Source of the DNA: Bacteroides thetaiotaomicron VPI-5482
Lineage (GTDB): Bacteria > Bacteroidota > Bacteroidia > Bacteroidales > Bacteroidaceae
DNA: 64,000 nucleotides
Reading direction: 5' to 3'
NCBI RefSeq assembly: GCF_000011065.1
Contig: NC_004663.1
Span: forward strand, 3,720,001 to 3,784,000
Shown: positions 52,259 to 58,946 of the stretch, piece after piece
Position numbering within the stretch: position 1 is the stretch's first letter
Layout: each line of letters begins with the position of its first letter
The notes under the pieces: generated by a model
What the model was told of the DNA's origin: nothing
The model's database searches: none
What the model saw: only the letters and a program-made list of their open reading frames with translations
Made by a program: the position numbers and the translations under genes

Positions 52259-53644
52259 ATGGATGAAAATTGGAAACAACAACTGGCAACAGACAGTTAT
52301 GGAAATCCGGTTCGTTCCATCAGTAATCTCCGACTCATTTTTACCTTAGATGAGAACCTCAGTCAGATAAGGTACGATACTTTTTGTCAGGATGATGTGT
52401 GTTTCAATCCTTTGTTCCGCAATGTCAATGGCAATAAGATTGATGAGGAGTCGGTGGGAAAGATACAGGACTATCTGGAAAGAACGTACAGACTACGCTT
52501 GACACAGAACAAAGTATTTGAAATACTAAAAACGACCTCATCGGAACGGAGTTTCAATCCTGTGCAGGAATTCATAACTCAAGAGACATGGGACGGACAG
52601 CCCCGTATAGCCACGGCTATCATTGATTATCTGGGGGCGGAGGACATGCCTCTCGTCAGGGAACAGACTAAACTCTGGTTTGTGGCAGCGGTTGCGCGTG
52701 TGTTTAGTCCCGGTTGTAAGTTTGATAATGTACTGACTTTGCCGGGACCACAAGGTATCGGAAAAAGTACATTCTTCAAGACTATCAGCGGAAAGTGGTT
52801 CAACGATTCTTTCTCTTTCGCCAGTGGCGATAAGGAAAAAGTAGAAACTATTACCAATGGTTGGATTATTGAAATCAGTGAGTTAAATGGTTTGAAACGG
52901 GCGAATGATGTAGAAGCGGCCAAGGCTTTCTTGAGTCGTTGTAGCGACTATATGCGTCCTGCATACGGACATAAGGTAGTGGAGTTTATGCGCCACAATG
53001 TCTTTGCGGCCACTACCAATGAGACAAACTTTTTGCAAGGGGACAATGGGAACCGTCGATGGTGGATTATCCCAGTCAAAGGCAACGGTCATGTATCAGA
53101 TTGGTTGGATTGTTTGCAGCATTCCGTTCCTCAACTTTGGGCAGAGGCATACACCTATTATAGACAAGGAATGAAACTCTACTTGTCCCCAGACATGGAA
53201 ATCGAGGCCAACGAAATACAAATGCAGCATTCCAATATCCTTGTTGACCCAATCATGGAGGATATTGAAATGTATCTGGAGCGTGAAGTTCCCGTGCAGT
53301 ATGCAAGTTGGATGATTCCGACACGACTGGCTTATCAGAAAGGAGCATACTCAGAACCCAATTCCACAATGACCTCACTCAATATGGTTTGTGCCCGACA
53401 GATTATAGAGGAGTTACCCAATGACTTGGTAAGACGCAATACGTCCAAATACACCTCACAATATATCAACCGCTTGATGTCCATGATTCCTAATTGGAAA
53501 CGGAGCAAACAGGAGAAGGTCAAGGGTTTGCATCCTGCTTATTGTGACAAGACGGGGAGGTCAAAGCATCCTTGGGTGAGGGTGGGTACACCGAGCGAAG
53601 AAGTCTGCGCCACATTACCAAGTGAACCGGAATTACCATTCTAA
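52259..53644 (+). CDS. VapE-family P-loop ATPase (replication type)
   Basis: 461 residues from ATG 52259. Residues ~130-340 form the virulence-associated-E ATPase: Walker A GPQGIGKSTFF, then GWIIEISELNG (Walker B) and the arginine-rich NVFAATTNETNFLQGDNGNRRWW, all typical of VapE/D5-like helicases encoded on phage satellites and mobilisable elements. No separate primase domain is visible in the ~110 N-terminal residues. It probably drives replication of the excised circle. Confidence 0.88.
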   Translation: MDENWKQQLATDSYGNPVRSISNLRLIFTLDENLSQIRYDTFCQDDVCFNPLFRNVNGNKIDEESVGKIQDYLERTYRLRLTQNKVFEILKTTSSERSFNPVQEFITQETWDGQPRIATAIIDYLGAEDMPLVREQTKLWFVAAVARVFSPGCKFDNVLTLPGPQGIGKSTFFKTISGKWFNDSFSFASGDKEKVETITNGWIIEISELNGLKRANDVEAAKAFLSRCSDYMRPAYGHKVVEFMRHNVFAATTNETNFLQGDNGNRRWWIIPVKGNGHVSDWLDCLQHSVPQLWAEAYTYYRQGMKLYLSPDMEIEANEIQMQHSNILVDPIMEDIEMYLEREVPVQYASWMIPTRLAYQKGAYSEPNSTMTSLNMVCARQIIEELPNDLVRRNTSKYTSQYINRLMSMIPNWKRSKQEKVKGLHPAYCDKTGRSKHPWVRVGTPSEEVCATLPSEPELPF

Positions 53645-53780
53645 TTTTCAAAATAAGGGAAAAGAAAAACATAATGTCCCTTTGTCCCTATTTCCTTTGA
53701 AAAAAGAATAGAAACATAAAGCAGTGAAAAGAAAAAGTTACAAAATATGCTTGGGACATGGGACAAAAAGAGTTGAAAAT

Positions 53781-54128
53781 ATGAGAACTGAAGAACTGAT
53801 AGAACGCATCAGCAAACATGAGCCTTTATTGGCAAAAGCAGTCAGCCACATGGTTGCGTATGTTCAAGACCGTTATCCCTCCACGTTTCCGAGCAAGGAG
53901 CAGACTATGGCGGTAAACGAATACCTGCATAGTGTTCATGCGGACGGTGACGGCAGTATGTCGGAAGCTAATTGCGAGCATCGCAGGATTGCCTCACAGC
54001 GAATCACTATCGCTGCCATCCGTATACTTGACACCGAACAACAGGACAGGCTTCAGGACATACTTGACCATATTGCATACGACAAGGAGTATTATATGCC
54101 GGAGAGAGGGCAAGGTATGCGCTACTGA
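53781..54128 (+). CDS. Small hypothetical protein (115 aa)
   Basis: 115 residues from the ATG at 53781; a GTG at 53724 would add 19 basic residues. Helical, soluble, no motif recognised (RTEELIERISKHEPLLAKAV, ITIAAIRILDTEQQDRL). It lies between the VapE-type gene and the winged-helix gene and is probably part of the replication module. Confidence 0.55.
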   Translation: MRTEELIERISKHEPLLAKAVSHMVAYVQDRYPSTFPSKEQTMAVNEYLHSVHADGDGSMSEANCEHRRIASQRITIAAIRILDTEQQDRLQDILDHIAYDKEYYMPERGQGMRY

Positions 54129-54174
54129 CTTTTCTTTTGGCTGTACCAGTTTTAGATTATCCATAAACAGACGA

Positions 54175-54993
54175 ATGATGAATAAAGATTTGAGCTATTG
54201 TATCGTATTATCATCGGAACAGCTTTCCTATTTGGCAGGAAGCAAGTACGGCATTGACCGAATGAAGATTTTGAACCGGCTTATCGAAGCGACCGTGTTG
54301 GAACAAACGGAGTATTCCAAGAAAGGCTTTGCCATGACATTGCAAGTCGGACAGGCTGCCTTGTCAGAAGTGGAATTGTCCTGCAAATTGGGCTATGACA
54401 AGAAGACCATCTCACGTGTGATAGACAAGATGAATCAGCTTGGCATTGTCGCATCCGTTCAAAGTAACCGCACGAGTATTCACACGCAGAAATGCGTATC
54501 GGCTTGGATGCTGGACGGCAAGCGTATCGACAACCCTTTTTATGTCCGAATGAAAAACCGCAAGGACGGCAACGAAAAAACGGCTAATCGTCCATACAAC
54601 AACAGTATTCTTCCAATGAAACAACAGCATATTTTGGAGAGCAACGCAGAAGCAAATTGCCCTACCCAAACGCAAACAGACAACACAGCCGTATCGGATG
54701 AAACTTACTCCCCTGATTTATCGACTTCACCAACATCAAGCGAAACTCCTGTTACAGCTTACGATGACAAAAATAGAAATGGTTACGATGAATTGAAAGC
54801 CGAAACAAATAACCATGAGCTTCTCCACACCCCTACAACCACATCAGGCTATGAGATTGCAGGCAATGGAAGCGACAACGATGCTGCACAGGTAAATTCC
54901 ACTTCGGCATATCCGACTACGACATTGGCTTCTCCACAGCCTTTGGCAGAGGAAGAACCAACTAATGACCAAGGGAATGACTGGCAATTATAA
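54175..54993 (+). CDS. Winged-helix DNA-binding protein with disordered tail
   Basis: 272 residues from ATG 54175. Residues ~1-130 look like a winged helix of replication-initiator or MarR type (VELSCKLGYDKKTISRVIDKMNQLGIVASVQ is the recognition region). From ~145 on the sequence is Thr/Ser/Asn/Pro-rich and presumably disordered. It lies directly upstream of the candidate oriT and the mobilisation genes, so it may control replication or their expression. Confidence 0.65.
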   Translation: MMNKDLSYCIVLSSEQLSYLAGSKYGIDRMKILNRLIEATVLEQTEYSKKGFAMTLQVGQAALSEVELSCKLGYDKKTISRVIDKMNQLGIVASVQSNRTSIHTQKCVSAWMLDGKRIDNPFYVRMKNRKDGNEKTANRPYNNSILPMKQQHILESNAEANCPTQTQTDNTAVSDETYSPDLSTSPTSSETPVTAYDDKNRNGYDELKAETNNHELLHTPTTTSGYEIAGNGSDNDAAQVNSTSAYPTTTLASPQPLAEEEPTNDQGNDWQL

Positions 54994-55019
54994 ATCTTTC
55001 AGATACAGTAAAATGTACT

Positions 55020-55135
55020 ATGTTATAGTATGTAGTGTTACAAGAAGTGCCTATGTCGCACAGGCTCGCTTCGCTTGCCAGTACCACATAAGCGTATTCC
55101 GGCAGTCGCAAGCTCCCACCGTGCTGTACTTTTTT
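55020..55135 (+). other. Candidate origin of transfer (oriT)
   Basis: The 178-bp gap before the mobilisation genes is the usual oriT position. It contains small inverted repeats around GGCTCGCTTCGCTTGCC and GGCAGTCGCAAGC followed by CTCCCACCGTGCTG, and is GC-richer than its flanks. No nick site can be named. Confidence 0.4.
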
Positions 55136-55171
55136 AGATAAGATGTTTCACCTGTTATAATACAGAAAAGA

Positions 55172-55579
55172 ATGAAGAATAAAGATAATGTCAAACAGAT
55201 TGACGGGAACAAGGAAGAGGAAAAGGATAAAAAAGACACAAGACGAATCCTGCGCCTTGAAGCCAGAGTTACGGAAGACGAATATGCCAAAGCTGCGGAA
55301 CTCGCCCAATCCTGTGGTTTGACCATGAGTGACTATGTGCGCAGGACGGCTTTAGGGCATCGTCCGCACCTGCGGCTAACTGAGCGTGAAGTGGAAGCCC
55401 TGTGTAGCCTTTCGGATGCGAGGGGCGACCTTATCCGTGTCGTTGCTGCCGTGAAGTCCATCCAAGCGGACAAACGAGCCATCTATTTCAGCGATACCCG
55501 ATTTGTGGAGCAATGGATGAAAGCTGCCACAAAGCTCATCAACCGTTGGAATCAAATTGAAGCCTACCTTAACGAATAA
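55172..55579 (+). CDS. Relaxosome accessory (MobC/MobA-type) protein
   Basis: 135 residues. A charged N-terminal tail is followed by a ribbon-helix-helix-like segment, RLEARVTEDEYAKAAELAQSCGLTMSDYVRRTALG, typical of proteins that bind oriT and recruit the relaxase. A helical C-terminal half follows. It stands 15 bp before the relaxase start. Confidence 0.82.
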   Translation: MKNKDNVKQIDGNKEEEKDKKDTRRILRLEARVTEDEYAKAAELAQSCGLTMSDYVRRTALGHRPHLRLTEREVEALCSLSDARGDLIRVVAAVKSIQADKRAIYFSDTRFVEQWMKAATKLINRWNQIEAYLNE

Positions 55580-55594
55580 ATTTCCCCACCTGTT

Positions 55595-56806
55595 ATGATT
55601 GCAAAAGCAGCTACCATTTCGCATGGCTCAAATGCCATCAGATACTCCGTCAATAAAGATCGGGCAGATATAGTCAAGACCAATCTTCTGCCCGATGACA
55701 TATCGCCCGAAGCGATGTTCAAACGAATGATGCTTGTGCAGAAGATGTTTACCAACGAGAGGAAGAGAGGCAGACCGTTTACCGACAATGTGATAAGAAT
55801 TGAAATTTCCCCATCCGCAGAAGAGAGCAAGGGTTGGACGATGGATGACTGGGCACGTTTGGCAGACGAGTTCATCCAAGCGTTTGATTCCATAGACCTG
55901 TCTAAAAAGACCAAACGCGCTTCTTCAAAGCAGACCAACCTCAAAGGTTCGCAATACGTTGTTGCCCTACATCGAGATGCCAAGAGTGGCATTCTCCATC
56001 TGCACATTGATGCCAACCGTGTAGATATGGAGGGCAAGATAAATGACGGACACCTGTCCGGCATGAGGGCTGTAATGGCTGCGAATATCATCAACGAGCG
56101 TTACGGCTGGGTGCAGTCCGAAGAAATAGGCATACGGCACAGGCAGGAGGTTTCAGACTGTTGCATGGAGATACTGCGCAAGATGGATGAGTTCAGTTGG
56201 GAACGCTACGAAGCGGAACTGGTGAGGCATGGCTATGGGGTACACATACAGAAAAATGAGGACGGCACGGTTTACGGCTATTCCATCAAGCGAGGGAACT
56301 CAAGTTATAGGTCATCCAAGTTGGGTATCGGTCGCAACCTTGTCCCCTCAAAGATTATGAAGACATGGCAGAAATTGCATCCGCAGGAGGGTAAAATCAA
56401 CCAACCGCAAGCGGAAGACAAGCAAACAAGGACAGCCACACCGACTGCCATTTCCAAGCCACAGACTACACCGCAACCTGTAATGAAGCACTATTCCATT
56501 GGCACGGATGACAACAGGACATTTGCCGTTTCCCTATCGGAAGCCGCAGACTGCATCATCCGTCAGGAGTGTTCTTTGGAGGAAGCACATCCATTGGCTA
56601 AGCTGGAAGAGATACAGCACACGGCTCTTCTGTTGTTTGCCGGATATTTGGATGCAGCCACGAGCATGGCGGCTTCAAGCGGTGGCGGTGGTTCTGATAC
56701 AGGTGGCTGGGGACGGGACAAAGACGAGGACGAACTTGAATGGGCACGCCGTTGTGCGAGAATGGCGAACCGAATGTGCAAGCGCAGGAAAGGGCTTCAC
56801 AGATAA
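55595..56806 (+). CDS. Relaxase/mobilisation nuclease
   Basis: A 403-residue relaxase that nicks oriT and leads the strand into the recipient. The metal-binding histidine motif HLHIDANRV gives His135, His137 and Asn141. The N-terminal region (KAATISHGSNAIRYSVNKDRA) resembles MobB-type relaxases of Bacteroides mobilisable transposons. A C-terminal region after ~265 is Thr/Pro/Gln-rich, then helical. No coupling protein or type IV secretion genes are in the window, so transfer would need a helper. Confidence 0.88.
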   Translation: MIAKAATISHGSNAIRYSVNKDRADIVKTNLLPDDISPEAMFKRMMLVQKMFTNERKRGRPFTDNVIRIEISPSAEESKGWTMDDWARLADEFIQAFDSIDLSKKTKRASSKQTNLKGSQYVVALHRDAKSGILHLHIDANRVDMEGKINDGHLSGMRAVMAANIINERYGWVQSEEIGIRHRQEVSDCCMEILRKMDEFSWERYEAELVRHGYGVHIQKNEDGTVYGYSIKRGNSSYRSSKLGIGRNLVPSKIMKTWQKLHPQEGKINQPQAEDKQTRTATPTAISKPQTTPQPVMKHYSIGTDDNRTFAVSLSEAADCIIRQECSLEEAHPLAKLEEIQHTALLLFAGYLDAATSMAASSGGGGSDTGGWGRDKDEDELEWARRCARMANRMCKRRKGLHR

Positions 56807-56830
56807 TTTTTCAACCCAATATCAAAGGAC

Positions 56831-57376
56831 ATGAGCATAGGAAAACCAAAGAATGAACCCATAGACCTGAACGGTCTGATGAACGAGATAGAGAACGACC
56901 ATCGGATAACCGTGGAATCGGATGCCGTTGATAAGCGCATTGAGGAATTGCGAGTTGCTCAAAGGGACTTACGGCAAGCGACCGAAGCATTGGAAAAGGC
57001 TACAATGACTTTGAATGAAGCCATTGCAGCCCTTAAATCCGCTACTGATAGTTCCGCCAATATCGTGACCGGGATTAACAACGCCATTGTCAATGCGCAA
57101 GAAAATACAAAGTTCAAAGTTAGTATTGCACAGGAAGATGTGGAACTGTTGATGAAAAACTCACAAGCTGTTTTAACCACGGACGAGATTGTGATGAAAC
57201 GCCATTTTGAGAAGCAAGCTCAGGCAATGGAAGCCCACGAGCGAAGAATTTCATCCATTCTCAGCCGAAACCAAGGCTTTTGGGTTTCCGATTTTTGGGC
57301 GAAAGTGTTTTGCTGGGTTATTTTAGTGTGTTTTCTGCTTATATTTATTTCTTATTACTTGAAAACTCGTCTGTAA
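56831..57376 (+). CDS. Coiled-coil membrane protein of the mobilisation module
   Basis: 181 residues. A long coiled coil covers ~35-90 (VDKRIEELRVAQRDLRQATEAL, then EAIAALKSATDSS). A single membrane helix lies near the C-terminus (VFCWVILVCFLLIFISYYL) with only a few residues after it. This build matches mobilisation proteins encoded after the relaxase in Bacteroides elements, which may link the relaxosome to the coupling protein. Confidence 0.7.
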   Translation: MSIGKPKNEPIDLNGLMNEIENDHRITVESDAVDKRIEELRVAQRDLRQATEALEKATMTLNEAIAALKSATDSSANIVTGINNAIVNAQENTKFKVSIAQEDVELLMKNSQAVLTTDEIVMKRHFEKQAQAMEAHERRISSILSRNQGFWVSDFWAKVFCWVILVCFLLIFISYYLKTRL

Positions 57377-57474
57377 AGCATAATATTAATAGACCTGTAT
57401 CAATAATAGCAAACAATACATATCACGAGATAAGTTTAATCCTGTATAAACCATCGAATATCAAATACTTTTCG

Positions 57475-57482
57475 TACCTTTG
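57475..57482 (+). promoter_or_regulatory. Promoter of structured RNA copy 2
   Basis: TACCTTTG followed by CA, a -7 box match; predicted start near 57489. It lies about 100 bp after the mobilisation genes, so the RNA has its own start. Confidence 0.6.
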
Positions 57483-57488
57483 CAATTG

Positions 57489-57721
57489 GATTGGAGGAAA
57501 CTCTATCCAAGACATATTAGAAAAAGAAGAAGCGTTATGCTTATCTTGTACTTGAAAACGTAGGAAATTTTCAAATTGGATACAAGGATAGCATAGTGGT
57601 TCTCACGCTATAGCGTGGGCTGCTATTGTTACATCCGTATCCAAGGTTTCCTACGACCTTCAAGTAAGAGTGTGGCATACAGTTCCACGCTTTTATGTAG
57701 GTTAAATTCCTCTATGGGACT
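57489..57721 (+). ncRNA. Structured RNA, copy 2 (element 2 backbone/cargo boundary)
   Basis: About 233 nt. 5' hairpin TTGGA/TCCAA, then GACATATT. The long hairpin spans 57550-57665: ACTTGAA/TTCAAGT, CGTAGGAAA/TTTCCTACG, TTGGATAC/GTATCCAA, GGAT/ATCC and ATAG/CTAT, capped by the palindrome CACGCTATAGCGTG (57604-57617). The 3' arm carries GCTATTGTT-AC-ATCCGTA, as copy 1 does with TT in place of AC. The last hairpin AGTTCC/GGGACT ends 20 bp before the next ATG. Stems differ from copy 1 while pairing is kept, which supports a real RNA fold. Confidence 0.7.
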
Positions 57722-57741
57722 GGAGATTAAATGTGTAGTGT

Positions 57742-58239
57742 ATGAACATAATTAAAAATTGGTTGTTAGCCATTTGCGCCATTCTATTGATGAATGGATG
57801 TGCACCACTTCGAATGCCTGTAATCGTCAGGAATGCCCCTGTTGAAATGTATAAATACGCATACATTTCTCCGACAAAGGAATTAACATCAAGTACAGGA
57901 GGTACATATGGAGGACAATATGGCATCTATGGTTCTTCAACCACCAAAAGTGTTAATCCGAGTGATGTAATAGCCGGAATACTAATAAAAGAGGGATATG
58001 TTATATTACCCGAACTTAAACCAGAATTAGCTAATGAAACTTTAATCGTTAATTATGGTGAGAGTGGTAGGCGTAATAGAGGCTTAGGATATACCATAGA
58101 AGTAACCATACAATTTAATTCTGCAAAAACCAATGAAATGATATGCTCTTGTACGGCAGAAGGACAAGGTGAAACAGAAGCCGATGATATTCGTCAAGCC
58201 ATTAGAAGAGCATTATCAACTTTATTCCCAAAGAAATAA
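57742..58239 (+). CDS. Small lipoprotein (165 aa), first cargo gene of element 2
   Basis: Signal peptide with lipobox LMNGC (Cys17), then a beta-rich domain with GGTYGGQYGIYGSSTTK. The C-terminal part (EMICSCTAEGQGETEADDIRQAIRRALSTLF) resembles DUF4136-like or LPP20-like lipoproteins that form dimeric alpha/beta folds. It begins 20 bp after the structured RNA and 32 bp separate it from the next gene. Role unknown. Confidence 0.7.
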   Translation: MNIIKNWLLAICAILLMNGCAPLRMPVIVRNAPVEMYKYAYISPTKELTSSTGGTYGGQYGIYGSSTTKSVNPSDVIAGILIKEGYVILPELKPELANETLIVNYGESGRRNRGLGYTIEVTIQFNSAKTNEMICSCTAEGQGETEADDIRQAIRRALSTLFPKK

Positions 58240-58271
58240 AACCAATTAATAATCAAATAATACAACAATTT

Positions 58272-58931
58272 ATGAAAAAACTTATTGTATCATGTGCATT
58301 AATGGTTATTACATTGGTATCGTATGCCCAAACCTATAAAATGTATTCTACGAGAAATTACCATAACCAACTCCGTTTAAATACGATGACAGGTGAAGTA
58401 CAACAAATTCAAGATGATGGTCAATCTTGGGAAATTTGCAGTGCGAGAGAAGCTTCAGGGGATAAAGTAGGAAGATTTTGCCTTTATGAGACACAGAATA
58501 TGTGGACTTTTATAATGCTTGACACATATACAGGTAAAAATTGGCAAGTCCAATTTAGTGTAAAAGGCGAAGATTATATGTTTGCTGCACCGATAAACAT
58601 TTTCTCTCTTGCATATCCTGAAACAACTTCAAATTGGAGTAATAGGTTTCAGATGTTCAGAACTCAAAATATGTGGACTTTTATACTATTAGATTCGTAT
58701 AATGGGCGATTATGGCAAGTCCAATATAGTACACAAGATTTGGATAATCTATTTTGCATACCAATAAATAAATATGAGTTAGTTTCTGATAACGAAAAAT
58801 GTATATTCTCCATTCAACCATTGACAAGTATGTATCAATACTATCTCATAAATGATAATACAGGAGATATGTGGAAATTCCAATGGAGTACCAAAGGGGA
58901 TGATTATAGGTGGATTGAGAAATTTAAATAG
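58272..58931 (+). CDS. Secreted protein with four aromatic repeats (219 aa)
   Basis: Signal peptide ending SYA-Q. Four repeats of about 40 residues start near 24, 70, 128 and 178. The core is best seen in copies two and three, TQNMWTFIMLDTYTGKNWQVQ and TQNMWTFILLDSYNGRLWQVQ, then S-x-K-x-D-x-x-F. The spacing and the Trp/Gly pattern suggest a beta-propeller-like or repetitive beta structure. No known family recognised. It lies 15 bp before the helicase gene, so one transcript is likely. Confidence 0.7.
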   Translation: MKKLIVSCALMVITLVSYAQTYKMYSTRNYHNQLRLNTMTGEVQQIQDDGQSWEICSAREASGDKVGRFCLYETQNMWTFIMLDTYTGKNWQVQFSVKGEDYMFAAPINIFSLAYPETTSNWSNRFQMFRTQNMWTFILLDSYNGRLWQVQYSTQDLDNLFCIPINKYELVSDNEKCIFSIQPLTSMYQYYLINDNTGDMWKFQWSTKGDDYRWIEKFK

Positions 58932-58946
58932 CTATTATTCTCGGAT

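Noticed and set aside
57280..57555. 91-codon open frame after the relaxase module
   Set aside because: Overlaps the end of the coiled-coil protein gene and the promoter and 5' part of structured RNA copy 2.
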